DNA of 64,000 bases from Streptomyces sp. Tue6028 (GTDB lineage: Bacteria > Actinomycetota > Actinomycetes > Streptomycetales > Streptomycetaceae), in NCBI RefSeq assembly GCF_002300165.1, contig NZ_MLCE01000028.1, forward strand, positions 1 through 64,000. Direction: 5' to 3'. Position numbers and translations under genes: made by a program. Positions 33,120 to 44,507 of the stretch are shown one piece after another; position 1 is the stretch's first letter, and every line of letters starts with the position of its first letter. The notes beneath the pieces were generated by a model. It saw only the letters and a program-made list of their open reading frames with translations, searched no databases and was not told where the DNA came from.

Positions 33120-34460
33120 ATGGCACCAGCCATCACCCTTGCCGCAGAGGCACCCAAGCTGTCTGCCGCCAACACAGGGTTCATGCTCATCTGTTCCGCC
33201 CTGGTGCTGATCATGACACCCGGACTCGCCTTCTTCTACGGAGGCATGGTCCGTGTCAAGAGCACCCTGAACATGCTCATGATGAGTTTCATCAGCATGG
33301 GGATCGTCACCATCCTGTGGGTGCTGTACGGCTTCTCGGTCGCCTTCGGCACCGACAAGGGCTCCCTCGTCGGCTGGACCTCCGACTTCGTCGGATTCAG
33401 CGGCATCGGCAAGATGGAGCTCTGGGACGGCTACACCATCCCGATCTACGTCTTCGCCGTCTTCCAGCTGATGTTCGCGATCATCACGCCCGCCCTGATA
33501 AGCGGCGCCCTCGCGGACCGCGTGAAGTTCACCGCCTGGTCCCTGTTCATCGCGCTGTGGGCCACGGTCGTGTACTTCCCGGTCGCGCACTGGGTCTGGG
33601 GCACCGGCGGCTGGGCCTTCGACCTCGGCGTGATCGACTTCGCGGGTGGTACGGCGGTCCACATCAACGCGGGTGCGGCCGCACTCGGCGTCATCCTCGT
33701 CATCGGCAAGCGCGTCGGCTTCAAGAAGGACCCGATGCGCCCGCACAGCCTCCCGCTGGTCATGCTCGGCTGCGGTCTGCTGTGGTTCGGCTGGTTCGGC
33801 TTCAACGCCGGCTCGTGGCTCGGCAACGACGACGGCGTCGGCGCGCTGATGTTCGTCAACACGCAGATCGCCACCGCCGCCGCCATGCTCGCCTGGCTCG
33901 CCTACGAGAAGATCCGGCACGGCGCGTTCACCACCCTGGGTGCCGCCTCCGGCGCGGTCGCCGGTCTGGTCGCGATCACCCCGTCCGGCGGTGCCGTCTC
34001 CCCGCTCGGCGCGATCGCCGTAGGCGCCATCGCCGGTGTGCTGTGCGCCATGGCCGTCGGCCTCAAGTACAGGTTCAACTACGACGACTCCCTCGACGTC
34101 GTCGGCGTCCACCTCGTCGGCGGTGTCGTCGGCTCCCTGCTCATCGGCTTCTTCGCCAGCGGCGGCGGCCAGTCCGACGTCAAGGGCCTGTTCTACGGCG
34201 GCGGACTCGACCAGTTCTGGAAGCAGTGCGCCGGTGTCTTCGCCGTCCTCGGCTACTCCCTCGTCGCCTCCGCGATCCTCGCCTTCCTGATCGACAAGAC
34301 GATCGGTATGCGGGTCACCGAGGACGAGGAGATCGCGGGCATCGACCAGGCCGAGCACGCGGAGACCGCATACGACTTCAGCGGCGCCGGTGGCGGCGCG
34401 GCCCGGACCGCGGTCCCGACCCCGGTCGCCGACGCGCAGACGAAGAAGGTGGACGCATGA
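33120..34460 (+). CDS. amtB: Ammonium transporter AmtB
   Basis: The 446-residue protein has the eleven-helix Amt/Rh fold, transporting ammonium across the membrane. It has an N-terminal hydrophobic stretch before FMLICSALVLIMTPGLAFFY, the pore histidines at 181 (HINAGAAALG) and 331 (VVGVHLVGG) and the FGFNAGSW signature. A 60-residue cytoplasmic tail ends in a polar segment (PVADAQTKKVDA), the side where GlnK docks. The ATG at 33120 has GAGGAGACG upstream. First gene of amtB-glnK-glnD; expression is expected to be induced by GlnR under nitrogen limitation. Confidence 0.96.
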   Translation: MAPAITLAAEAPKLSAANTGFMLICSALVLIMTPGLAFFYGGMVRVKSTLNMLMMSFISMGIVTILWVLYGFSVAFGTDKGSLVGWTSDFVGFSGIGKMELWDGYTIPIYVFAVFQLMFAIITPALISGALADRVKFTAWSLFIALWATVVYFPVAHWVWGTGGWAFDLGVIDFAGGTAVHINAGAAALGVILVIGKRVGFKKDPMRPHSLPLVMLGCGLLWFGWFGFNAGSWLGNDDGVGALMFVNTQIATAAAMLAWLAYEKIRHGAFTTLGAASGAVAGLVAITPSGGAVSPLGAIAVGAIAGVLCAMAVGLKYRFNYDDSLDVVGVHLVGGVVGSLLIGFFASGGGQSDVKGLFYGGGLDQFWKQCAGVFAVLGYSLVASAILAFLIDKTIGMRVTEDEEIAGIDQAEHAETAYDFSGAGGGAARTAVPTPVADAQTKKVDA

Positions 34461-34795
34461 AGCTCATCACCGCCGTCGTGAAGCCCCACCGGCTCGACGA
34501 GATCAAGGAGGCCCTCCAGGCCTTCGGAGTACACGGACTGACGGTCACCGAAGCCAGCGGCTACGGTCGGCAGAGGGGCCACACCGAGGTCTACCGCGGT
34601 GCCGAGTACACCGTCGACCTGGTCCCCAAGATCCGCATCGAGGTCCTGGCCGAGGACGATGACGCCGAACAGCTCATCGAGGTCGTCGTCAAGGCGGCCC
34701 GGACCGGCAAGATCGGTGACGGCAAGGTCTGGTCCCTCCCGGTCGACACGGCAGTCCGGGTCCGGACCGGCGAGCGCGGCCCGGACGCGCTCTGA
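34457..34795 (+). CDS. glnK: PII signal-transduction protein GlnK
   Basis: The 112-residue protein begins MKLITAVVKPHRLDEIKEAL, with the T-loop GHTEVYRGAEYTVD that contains Tyr51, the modification site. GlnK binds ATP/ADP and 2-oxoglutarate and gates AmtB. In Streptomyces coelicolor Tyr51 is adenylylated by GlnD rather than uridylylated. The ATG overlaps the amtB TGA (ATGA), the classic coupling of the pair. The C-terminal GKIGDGKVWSLPVDTAVRVR is the conserved ATP-site strand. Confidence 0.96.
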   Translation: MKLITAVVKPHRLDEIKEALQAFGVHGLTVTEASGYGRQRGHTEVYRGAEYTVDLVPKIRIEVLAEDDDAEQLIEVVVKAARTGKIGDGKVWSLPVDTAVRVRTGERGPDAL

Positions 34796-34820
34796 TCAGC
34801 ACGAGGACAGGAGTCGCTGG

Positions 34821-37268
34821 GTGACGAGTACGGACGTGCGTGCGGAAGCAGAGGACTCGGGACCCAGCGGCTACGCGGCGGCCCGGCTGCGCCTCCTCCA
34901 GGAGGGGGCGCGGTCCGGGCCGCCGCGCCGTACGGCCCTCGCCGAACTCACCGACGACTGGCTCACCGGCCTGTTCACGGCCGGCTCGGAGGGACTGCGC
35001 GGTGTCTCCCTCGTCGCCGTCGGCGGCTACGGCCGCGGAGAGCTCTCACCCCGCAGCGACCTCGACCTGCTGCTCCTGCACGACGGCAGCGACCCCGGCG
35101 GCGTCGCCGCGCTCGCCGACCGCGTCTGGTACCCCGTCTGGGACCTGGGCCTGGCCCTCGACCACTCCGTGCGCACCCCCGCCGAGGCCCGCAAGACCGC
35201 GGGCGAGGACCTCAAGGTGCAGCTCGGCCTGCTGGACGCCCGGCACATCGCGGGCGACCTCGGCCTGACCGCAGGACTGCGCACGGCCGTGCTCGCCGAC
35301 TGGCGCAACCAGGCACCCAAACGCCTTCCCGAGCTCCAGGAGCTGTGCGCCGAACGCGCCGAACGCCAGGGCGAGCTCCAGTACCTCCTCGAACCGGACC
35401 TGAAGGAGGCGCGCGGCGGGCTGCGCGACGCCACCGCCCTGCGCGCCGTCGCCGCCTCCTGGCTCGCCGACGCGCCCCGCGAGGGCCTCGCCGACGCCCG
35501 CAGGCGCCTCCTCGACGTCCGCGACGCACTGCACCTCACCACCGGGCGCGCCACCGACCGCCTCTCGCTCCAGGAACAGGACCAGGTCGCCGCGGAGCTC
35601 GGGCTGCTGGACGCCGACACCCTGCTGCGCCAGGTGTACGAGTCCGCCCGGGTCATCTCGTACGCCAGCGACGTGACCTGGCGCGAGGTCGGGCGTGTGC
35701 TGCGCTCGCGCGCCGTACGTCCGCGTCTGCGCGCCATGCTCGGCGGCGGCAAGCCGGTCGCCGAGCGCTCGCCCCTCGCGGAGGGCGTGGTCGAGCAGGA
35801 CGGCGAGGCGGTGCTCGCCCGTGCCGCACGCCCGGAGCGCGACCCGGTGCTCCCGCTGCGGGCGGCGGCGGCCGCGGCGCAGGCCGGAATTCCGCTGTCG
35901 CTGCACGCCGTGCGGCGCATGGCGGCCGTGGCGCGCCCCCTGCCCACCCCCTGGCCCGCGGAGGCGCGCGAGCAGCTCGTCACCCTCCTCGGCTCGGGCC
36001 GCCCGACCGTCGAGGTCTGGGAGGCGCTGGAGGCGGAAGGGCTGATCACCCGGCTGCTGCCCGACTGGGAGCGGGTGCGCTGCCGGCCGCAGCGCAACGC
36101 CGTGCACATCTGGACCGTCGACCGCCATCTCATCGAGACGGCGGTACGGGCCTCCGAACTCACCCGGCGCGTCGGCCGCCCCGACCTGCTGCTCGTCGCC
36201 TCCCTGCTGCACGACATCGGCAAGGGCTGGCCCGGCGACCACTCCGTGGCCGGCGAGATCATCGCGCGCGACGTGGCCGCCAGGATCGGCTTCGACCGCA
36301 CGGACGTGGGGGTCCTCGCCACTCTCGTACGCCACCACCTGCTCCTCGTCGACACCGCCACCCGGCGCGACCTGGAGGACCCGGCCACCGTCCGCTCGGT
36401 CGCCGAGGCCGTCGGCTCCCACGGCACCCTGGAGCTGCTGCACGCCCTCACCGAGGCCGACGCGCTCGCCACCGGGCCCGCCGCCTGGTCGTCCTGGCGC
36501 GGCTCCCTCGTGGCCGACCTGGTCAAACGGGTCTCGGCGGTGCTCGCGGGCGACGAGCCCGAAGAGCCCGAGGCCGTGGCGCCCACGGCCGAGCAGGAGC
36601 GGCTCGCGATCGAGGCGTTCCGGACCGGCAGCCCGGTTCTGGCGCTGCGCGCGCAGACGGAACCGGCCGACGCCGACACCCCCGCGGACGACCCGGAGCC
36701 ACTGGGCGTGGAGCTCCTCATCGCGGTGCCCGACCAGCCCGGTGTGCTTCCCGCGGTCGCCGGGGTGCTCGCCATGCACCGGCTGACCGTACGCACCGCG
36801 GGACTGCGTGCCCTGGATCTGCCCGAGGAGGTCCAGGGCTCGGTACTGCTGCTCGACTGGCGGGTCGCCGCCGAGTACGGCTCGCTGCCCCAGGCCGCCC
36901 GGCTGCGTGCCGACCTCGTCCGCGCCCTGGACGGCTCCCTCGACATCGCGGCCCGCCTCGCCGAGCGCGACGCCGCCTACCCGCGGCGCCGGGGCACGGT
37001 CGCGCCGCCGCCCCGGGTGACGGTCGCCCCCGCGGCCTCCCGGCACGCCACCGTCATCGAGGTCCGCGCCCACGACGCACCCGGGCTGCTGCACCGCCTC
37101 GGCAGGGCCCTGGAGGACGCGGAGGTCCGGGTGCGGAGCATGCACGTCTCCACGCTCGGCGCGAACGCCGTGGACGCGTTCTACGTGACCGGCACGAAGG
37201 GATCGCCCCTGCCCGGGGAGGAGGCCGCCGCGGTGGCCCGCGCCCTGGAGGAGGCGCTGCGGGCGTGA
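34821..37268 (+). CDS. glnD: PII nucleotidyltransferase GlnD
   Basis: The 815-residue protein has the four GlnD modules: a nucleotidyltransferase domain with GGYGRGELSPRSDLDLLLLH (residues about 73-92), a helical linker, an HD domain with DLLLVASLLHDIGKG near 455-470, and two C-terminal ACT domains (VAVPDQPGVLPAVAG-like at about 640 and VRAHDAPGLLHRLG at about 750), which sense glutamine. It modifies and demodifies GlnK. The GTG at 34821 is supported by AGGAG eight bases upstream, 25 bases after glnK. Third gene of the nitrogen operon. Confidence 0.95.
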   Translation: MTSTDVRAEAEDSGPSGYAAARLRLLQEGARSGPPRRTALAELTDDWLTGLFTAGSEGLRGVSLVAVGGYGRGELSPRSDLDLLLLHDGSDPGGVAALADRVWYPVWDLGLALDHSVRTPAEARKTAGEDLKVQLGLLDARHIAGDLGLTAGLRTAVLADWRNQAPKRLPELQELCAERAERQGELQYLLEPDLKEARGGLRDATALRAVAASWLADAPREGLADARRRLLDVRDALHLTTGRATDRLSLQEQDQVAAELGLLDADTLLRQVYESARVISYASDVTWREVGRVLRSRAVRPRLRAMLGGGKPVAERSPLAEGVVEQDGEAVLARAARPERDPVLPLRAAAAAAQAGIPLSLHAVRRMAAVARPLPTPWPAEAREQLVTLLGSGRPTVEVWEALEAEGLITRLLPDWERVRCRPQRNAVHIWTVDRHLIETAVRASELTRRVGRPDLLLVASLLHDIGKGWPGDHSVAGEIIARDVAARIGFDRTDVGVLATLVRHHLLLVDTATRRDLEDPATVRSVAEAVGSHGTLELLHALTEADALATGPAAWSSWRGSLVADLVKRVSAVLAGDEPEEPEAVAPTAEQERLAIEAFRTGSPVLALRAQTEPADADTPADDPEPLGVELLIAVPDQPGVLPAVAGVLAMHRLTVRTAGLRALDLPEEVQGSVLLLDWRVAAEYGSLPQAARLRADLVRALDGSLDIAARLAERDAAYPRRRGTVAPPPRVTVAPAASRHATVIEVRAHDAPGLLHRLGRALEDAEVRVRSMHVSTLGANAVDAFYVTGTKGSPLPGEEAAAVARALEEALRA

Positions 37269-37405
37269 GCCCGGCCCGGATCCGGGGCCGTTGTCCTGGG
37301 CCGTCACCGGTCTCGTACGAACGCGGTGGAGACCGCACCGCACGCGGCCAGATACCCTGGAGGGCGATTCCCTTCGCCCCCGACCCCTGAGGACCGACGA
37401 GCGCC

Positions 37406-38956
37406 GTGTTCGATACTCTCTCCGATCGCCTCTCAGCGACGTTCAAGAACCTGCGGGGCAAGGGCCGACTGTCCGAAGCTGACATCGACGCCACCGCACG
37501 CGAGATCCGTATCGCGCTCCTCGAGGCCGATGTGGCCCTGCCGGTCGTGCGGACCTTCATCAAGAACGTCAAGGAGCGCGCGCTCGGTGCCGAGGTCTCC
37601 AAGGCGCTGAACCCGGCCCAGCAGGTTCTCAAGATCGTGAACGATGAGCTCGTCACGATCCTCGGCGGCGAGACCCGCCGCCTCCGGTTCGCCAAGAACC
37701 CGCCCACCGTGATCATGCTCGCGGGTCTGCAGGGTGCCGGTAAGACGACCCTCGCGGGCAAGCTCGGCAAGCACCTCAAGGACCAGGGCCACTCGCCGCT
37801 GCTCGTCGCGGCCGACCTCCAGCGCCCGAACGCCGTGAATCAGCTCAGCGTCGTCGCCGAGCGCGCCGGCGTCGCGGTCTACGCGCCCGAGCCGGGCAAC
37901 GGCGTCGGCGACCCGGTCAAGGTCGCCAAGGACTCCATGGAGTTCGCGAAGACCAAGGTCCACGACATCGTGATCGTGGACACCGCGGGCCGCCTCGGCA
38001 TCGACCAGGACATGATGCAGCAGGCCGCTGACATCCGTGACGCGGTCTCGCCGGACGAGATCCTCTTCGTCGTCGACGCGATGATCGGTCAGGACGCGGT
38101 CAACACCGCCGAGGCCTTCCGCGACGGCGTCGGCTTCGACGGCGTGGTTCTGTCGAAGCTCGACGGTGACGCCCGAGGCGGCGCGGCCCTCTCCATCGCC
38201 TCGGTCACCGGCAAGCCGATCATGTTCGCGTCGAACGGCGAGAAGCTCGACGACTTCGACGCCTTCCACCCGGACCGGATGGCCTCCCGCATCCTCGACA
38301 TGGGTGACCTGCTCACCCTGATCGAGCAGGCGGAGAAGACGTTCAGCCAAGAAGAGGCCGAGAAGATGGCCTCCAAGCTGGCGTCCAAGAAGGGCCAGGA
38401 CTTCACCCTGGACGACTTCCTGGCCCAGATGGAGCAGGTCCGGAAGATGGGCAGCATCAGCAAGCTGCTCGGCATGCTTCCCGGCATGGGCCAGATCAAG
38501 GACCAGATCAACAACCTCGACGAGCGCGACGTCGACCGCACGGCCGCGATCATCAAGTCGATGACCCCGGCCGAGCGCCAGGAGCCGACGATCATCAACG
38601 GCTCGCGCCGCGCCCGTATCGCCAAGGGCTCCGGCGTCGAGGTGAGCGCCGTCAAGAGCCTGGTCGAGCGCTTCTTCGAGGCCCGCAAGATGATGTCCCG
38701 CATGGCCCAGGGCGGCGGCATGCCGGGTATGCCCGGGATGCCGGGCATGGGTGGTGGCCCCGGCCGCACCAAGAAGAAGGCGAAGCAGGCCAAGGGCAAG
38801 CAGCGCTCCGGCAACCCGATGAAGCGCAAGCAGCAGGAGGAGGAGGCCGCCGCGCGCCGCGAGGCCGGTGCGCAGCCGGGCGGCGCCTTCGGTCTGCCGC
38901 AGCAGGGTGGCAAGGACTTCGAGCTCCCGGACGAGTTCAAGAAGTTCATGGGCTGA
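37406..38956 (+). CDS. ffh: Signal recognition particle protein Ffh (SRP54)
   Basis: Ffh binds signal sequences and 4.5S RNA and docks with FtsY. The 516-residue protein has the N domain at 1-90, the G1 loop GLQGAGKTTLAGKL from 107, DTAGRLGID, SKLDGDARGG and the M domain from about 310. The methionine-rich segment (MMSRMAQGGGMPGMPGMPGM) is followed by a basic tail, KKKAKQAKGKQRSGNPMKRK, that is long for the family. The GTG at 37406 has CTGAGGACCGACGAG upstream. No 4.5S RNA gene is present nearby. A perfect 12-bp terminator hairpin follows. Confidence 0.97.
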   Translation: MFDTLSDRLSATFKNLRGKGRLSEADIDATAREIRIALLEADVALPVVRTFIKNVKERALGAEVSKALNPAQQVLKIVNDELVTILGGETRRLRFAKNPPTVIMLAGLQGAGKTTLAGKLGKHLKDQGHSPLLVAADLQRPNAVNQLSVVAERAGVAVYAPEPGNGVGDPVKVAKDSMEFAKTKVHDIVIVDTAGRLGIDQDMMQQAADIRDAVSPDEILFVVDAMIGQDAVNTAEAFRDGVGFDGVVLSKLDGDARGGAALSIASVTGKPIMFASNGEKLDDFDAFHPDRMASRILDMGDLLTLIEQAEKTFSQEEAEKMASKLASKKGQDFTLDDFLAQMEQVRKMGSISKLLGMLPGMGQIKDQINNLDERDVDRTAAIIKSMTPAERQEPTIINGSRRARIAKGSGVEVSAVKSLVERFFEARKMMSRMAQGGGMPGMPGMPGMGGGPGRTKKKAKQAKGKQRSGNPMKRKQQEEEAAARREAGAQPGGAFGLPQQGGKDFELPDEFKKFMG

Positions 38957-39015
38957 CGCTCGCGAAGTCCCCCGCCGTCGGCCCGCACCGGGCCGGCCGG
39001 CTCTCGTACGTCATC

Positions 39016-39045
39016 GAGGGCGCCCCTCGCCGAAGGGGCGCCCTC
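39016..39045. terminator. Terminator hairpin after ffh
   Basis: GAGGGCGCCCCT and AGGGGCGCCCTC form a perfect 12-bp stem with a six-base loop. There is no T-tract. It lies 60 bases after the ffh stop. Confidence 0.82.
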
Positions 39046-39235
39046 GGCGTATGTCGGAGCGGGGGACCGGCCCGGGTGTCGGCCCGCCCGAAGCGGAGCC
39101 TCTCGCAGCGTCTGCCGACATGCCGGTGCCGGTGTCGACGAAGGGGCCCGCTGGGGTGCCGGGCGCCGGAGCGTGCCGGGCGCCGGGGCCGCCCGCTGGG
39201 GTGCCGGTGTCGCACACGTGTCGTAACGTCCCGAT

Positions 39236-41170
<1,935 letters not shown>

Positions 41171-41185
41171 CGGTCCGGTGTCCGT

Positions 41186-42046
41186 TCAGGCCGTGCGGGC
41201 GATCAGGTACCGGAAGACGTTCGGCATCCACACCGTGCCGTCCTGCCGCAGGTGCGGGTGCAGCGCCTCGGCGAGCTCCTTGTCGACCTGTGCCCGGTCG
41301 GTCGCCTCGACCGCCGCGTCGAACAGCCCCGTCGACACGAGTCCCCGCACCGCGCTGTCCACGTCGGCGTACCCGAAGGGGCAGGCGACCCGCCCCGACC
41401 CGTCCGGCCGCAGCCCGGCCCGCTGAGCGACCTCCTCCAGGTCGTCGCGCCGGGCCGCCCGCCAGCTCCCCGCCCCCGGCAGGGGATCGGCCAGCTTGGC
41501 GGCGATCCGCAGCACACCCGAGGTGGCGCAGCGCTCCGGCGGCCCCCATCCGACGAGGACCACGGGCGTGCCCCGCTCCGCGAGCGGTGCCGCCCGGCCG
41601 AGCAGCGCACCGAGCGCCTCGGAGTCCCCGGCCGTGCATCCGACCGGCTCGAAGGCGGTCACCACGTTGTACGCCGGCGTCCCCGCGGCGACGGCCGCGT
41701 CCTCCGGGGAGCCCTCCACCAGCCGCGTGTCCGCACGCGCGCGCGTGCGCCATCCCTCCGGCAGCAGCCGCTCGCGCGCCAGGGCCGTCAGTTCGGGCGA
41801 CGCGGAGTCGACACCGGTCACCGTCGCACCGCGCGCCGCCGCCATCAGCAGCGCAAGTCCCGATCCGCACCCCAGTCCCAGCAGCCGCGTCCCACGGCCC
41901 ACTTCCAGTCTTTCGTAGACGGCCTCGTAGAGCGGCACCAGCATCCGCTCCTGGATCTCGGCCCAGTCACGCGCGCGTGCACACAGGTCCACGCGAGGCG
42001 ATGGACCCGCGTGAGGCAGTTGCTGCCGCACGAGCGTAGGTGTCAT
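41186..42046 (-). CDS. SAM-dependent class I methyltransferase
   Basis: The 286-residue protein has the Rossmann SAM loop LLGLGCGSGLALLMAAARGA near 55-74, an acidic strand end VTGVDSASPEL near 77-87 and a post-motif strand TPVVLVGWGPPERC near 168. The substrate is unknown; similar enzymes in Streptomyces sit between ftsH and ribosomal genes. The ATG at 42046 (MTPTLVRQQL) is chosen because the SAM domain is then preceded by about 55 residues, typical for the family. It is convergent with ftsH (15 bases) and divergent from the prolyl-tRNA synthetase. A hydrophobic membrane segment is absent. Confidence 0.82.
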   Translation of the reverse strand: MTPTLVRQQLPHAGPSPRVDLCARARDWAEIQERMLVPLYEAVYERLEVGRGTRLLGLGCGSGLALLMAAARGATVTGVDSASPELTALARERLLPEGWRTRARADTRLVEGSPEDAAVAAGTPAYNVVTAFEPVGCTAGDSEALGALLGRAAPLAERGTPVVLVGWGPPERCATSGVLRIAAKLADPLPGAGSWRAARRDDLEEVAQRAGLRPDGSGRVACPFGYADVDSAVRGLVSTGLFDAAVEATDRAQVDKELAEALHPHLRQDGTVWMPNVFRYLIARTA

Positions 42047-42244
42047 CGAAAGCGCCCCAATCCGCCGAGAGTTGCCGCCTTGCCTGTTTCGCCGCCCCCC
42101 GTGCAGTGCGCTCGCACTCCCCCCGTATGTCAGGTAACTCCGCACTCGACCCGGCGTCCAGGGGTTGCGGGGCCCGGCTTGGCCACCGACCGTGCCCGCC
42201 GCGAGAATTCACATTCCGGCAACGTGGGCCCGTACGATCGCCGC

Positions 42245-43660
42245 ATGGCAAAGGCACCCGTTCTCACGCCCCGGGCGGACGACTTCCCCCGCTGGTACCA
42301 GGACCTGATCAACAAGGCCGAGCTGGCCGACAACGGCCCGGTGCGCGGCACCATGGTCATCCGGCCGTACGGGTACGGGCTGTGGGAACGGATGCAGCAG
42401 GAGATGGACGCCCGCATCAAGGAAGCGGGTGCCTCGAACGCGTACTTCCCGCTCTTCATCCCGCAGTCGTACCTGACGAAGGAGGCCGAGCACGTCGAGG
42501 GCTTCGCCCCGGAGCTCGCGGTCGTCACGCACGGCGGCGGCAAGGAGCTGGAGGAGCCGGTCGTCGTCCGCCCCACCTCCGAGACGATCATCAACGACTA
42601 CTTCTCCAAGTGGGTGCAGAGCTACCGCGACCTGCCGCTGCTGATCAACCAGTGGGCCAACGTGGTGCGTTGGGAGATGCGCCCGCGTGTGTTCCTCCGG
42701 ACGACCGAATTCCTCTGGCAGGAGGGCCACACCGCCCACGCCACCTACGAGGACGCCCGGGACTACGCCGCGTACATCCACCGCGAGGTGTACGCCGACT
42801 TCATGGTGAACGTCCTCGGCATCGACGTCGTCCTCGGCCGCAAGACGGCGAGCGAGCGGTTCGCCGGTGCCATCAACACCCTCACGCTCGAAGGGATGAT
42901 GGGCGACGGCAAGGCCCTCCAGATGGGCACCAGCCACGAGCTCGGACAGAACTTCGCCAAGGCCTTCAACACGCAGTACCTGTCCAAGGAGGGCAAGCAG
43001 GAGCTCGTCTGGCAGACCTCCTGGGGGTCCTCGACCCGCATGGTGGGTGGCCTGATCATGTCGCACGGCGATGACAACGGGTTGCGGGTGCCCCCGCGGC
43101 TCGCCCCCGTGCAGGCCGTCGTCCTCGCGATCAAGGGGGACGAGGCGGTTCTGGCCAAGGTCCGCGAGATCGGCGACCGGCTCAAGGCGGCGGGCGTTCG
43201 CGTCCAGGTGGACGACCGCACGGACACCCCCTTCGGCCGCCGCGCCGTCGACTGGGAACTCAAGGGCGTACCCGTCCGTATCGAGGTCGGGCCCCGTGAC
43301 CTGGAGAACGGCACCGCGATGCTCGCCCGCCGCATCCCCGGCGGCAAGGAGCCGGTCGCCATCGACGCCCTGACGGGTCTGCTCCCCACGGTCCTCGAAG
43401 AGGACCAGGCGCTGCTGCTGAGGCAGTCGCGCGAGCGCCGCGAGTCCCGCACCTCGGACGTGACGACGATCGAGGAGGCCGTCGAGGCCGCCGCCGCGGG
43501 CGGCTGGGCCCGCATTCCCTGGGCCGACCTGGGCGAAGAGGGCGAGGCCAAGCTCGCCGAGCACTCCGTGACCGTACGGTGTCTGGTCGCCGAGGACGGG
43601 TCGGTGCCCGACGCCGACGACGCACCGGGTAACGTCGCGGTCGTGGCGCGCGCTTACTGA
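42245..43660 (+). CDS. proS: Prolyl-tRNA synthetase, archaeal/eukaryotic type
   Basis: The 471-residue protein is a class II synthetase charging tRNA-Pro. It has motif 2/3 features of the short ProRS type: VVVRPTSETIINDYFSKWV, FLRTTEFLWQEGHTAH and MSHGDDNGLRVPPRLAP. It lacks the long editing (INS) domain inserted between motifs 2 and 3 in bacterial-type ProRS, and ends with a short zinc-less C-terminal domain. The ATG at 42245 is 19 bases after a TACGAT -10-like hexamer. Many Streptomyces also encode a bacterial ProRS elsewhere (memory); this copy might serve inhibitor resistance or be the main enzyme. No T-box leader is visible. Confidence 0.93.
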   Translation: MAKAPVLTPRADDFPRWYQDLINKAELADNGPVRGTMVIRPYGYGLWERMQQEMDARIKEAGASNAYFPLFIPQSYLTKEAEHVEGFAPELAVVTHGGGKELEEPVVVRPTSETIINDYFSKWVQSYRDLPLLINQWANVVRWEMRPRVFLRTTEFLWQEGHTAHATYEDARDYAAYIHREVYADFMVNVLGIDVVLGRKTASERFAGAINTLTLEGMMGDGKALQMGTSHELGQNFAKAFNTQYLSKEGKQELVWQTSWGSSTRMVGGLIMSHGDDNGLRVPPRLAPVQAVVLAIKGDEAVLAKVREIGDRLKAAGVRVQVDDRTDTPFGRRAVDWELKGVPVRIEVGPRDLENGTAMLARRIPGGKEPVAIDALTGLLPTVLEEDQALLLRQSRERRESRTSDVTTIEEAVEAAAAGGWARIPWADLGEEGEAKLAEHSVTVRCLVAEDGSVPDADDAPGNVAVVARAY

Positions 43661-43711
43661 GTAGGTCCCAGGCCGACCGAAAGGCCTCTTGCGCATCTGC
43701 TGACTCCAGGT

Positions 43712-43746
43712 GCCCCGGCGCGCCGACCCCGTCTACGCGCCGGGGC
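43712..43746. terminator. Hairpin after proS
   Basis: GCCCCGGCGCG and CGCGCCGGGGC form a perfect 11-bp stem around a 13-base loop, 50 bases after the proS stop. No T-tract. Confidence 0.65.
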
Positions 43747-43910
43747 GTACGTGTCCCTACGTACCGCCTTGGTACGAGCTGTGAGGCTTCTCCGCAGATC
43801 AGCGCACCCGCCCTCGTCAGGACACATCAGCGGCAACTGACGGGTACGTGCAAATTATTTGGGATGCCCCGGAATAGGAACACAGAGGCACCCCGGCTCG
43901 TTGTCACGAC

Positions 43911-44507
43911 GTGAGCACGACACCACCTGTTCTCGCCGCAGAGCTGGCAGGGGCGTGGGCCGACATTCAGCGGCACCACCCCGAGCTGCCCGATCTTGCC
44001 GCGCCAGAGTCCCTGATCGGGGAGTCGTCGTCCGCCTGCGGGCACGAACTCTCCTTCGAACGACTGCTTCACGAGGCAGTCCACGGCATCGCCGCCGCCC
44101 GCGGAGTCCGCGACACCTCGCGCGCCGGCCGGTATCACAACCGCAGGTTCCTCGCGATCGCCGAGGAGTTGGGTCTCGACCACCCCGAGGAACCGCATCC
44201 CAGCAGCGGCTTCTCCCTGGTCACGCTCAACCCCGAGGCGAAGCGCCGGTACCGCCCGACCATCGAGCGCCTCCAGCGCGCGCTGAAGGCGCACTCGGCC
44301 GCGACCGCCGCCGACAGCGCCCGGTCGTTCCGCGGCCCGGCCGCGCGCCACGGCTCCTCCGGAGGGGGCGTCCGCGTCAAGGCCGTGTGCGACTGCGGCC
44401 GCAATGTGCGCGTCGTCCCGTCGGTGCTCGCCCAGGCGCCGATCGTGTGCGGAGGGTGCGGCAAGCCCTTCCGGATCCCCGAAGTGGTGGGCGCGGCGGC
44501 GTCCTGA
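43911..44507 (+). CDS. SprT-like putative zinc metalloprotease with zinc ribbon
   Basis: The 198-residue protein has HEAVH at 54-58 in RLLHEAVHGIAAARG, the gluzincin zinc-binding pattern, followed by a His-containing GRYHNRRFLAIAEEL that may give the third ligand. A linker leads to a C-terminal Cys cluster: CDCG and CGGCG, a probable zinc ribbon. SprT-like domains are found in DNA-protein-crosslink proteases such as Spartan; a role in repair is inference. The GTG at 43911 is preceded by an AT-rich segment (CAAATTATTTGGG, 43850-43862) probably holding the promoter. A 12-bp hairpin begins one base after the stop. Monocistronic, just before rpsP. Confidence 0.78.
   Translation: MSTTPPVLAAELAGAWADIQRHHPELPDLAAPESLIGESSSACGHELSFERLLHEAVHGIAAARGVRDTSRAGRYHNRRFLAIAEELGLDHPEEPHPSSGFSLVTLNPEAKRRYRPTIERLQRALKAHSAATAADSARSFRGPAARHGSSGGGVRVKAVCDCGRNVRVVPSVLAQAPIVCGGCGKPFRIPEVVGAAAS

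Noticed and set aside
32306..34795. 829-codon frame spanning the end of nsdA, amtB and glnK
   Set aside because: Only its last 112 codons, the GlnK sequence, are real. The rest is out of frame with nsdA and amtB.
37269..37405. 4.5S RNA gene beside ffh
   Set aside because: The characteristic GGAA tetraloop domain and flanking helix were not found in this gap.
42047..42244. T-box or other riboswitch upstream of proS
   Set aside because: No T-box bulge sequence or specifier-type stem was visible in the 198-base gap.
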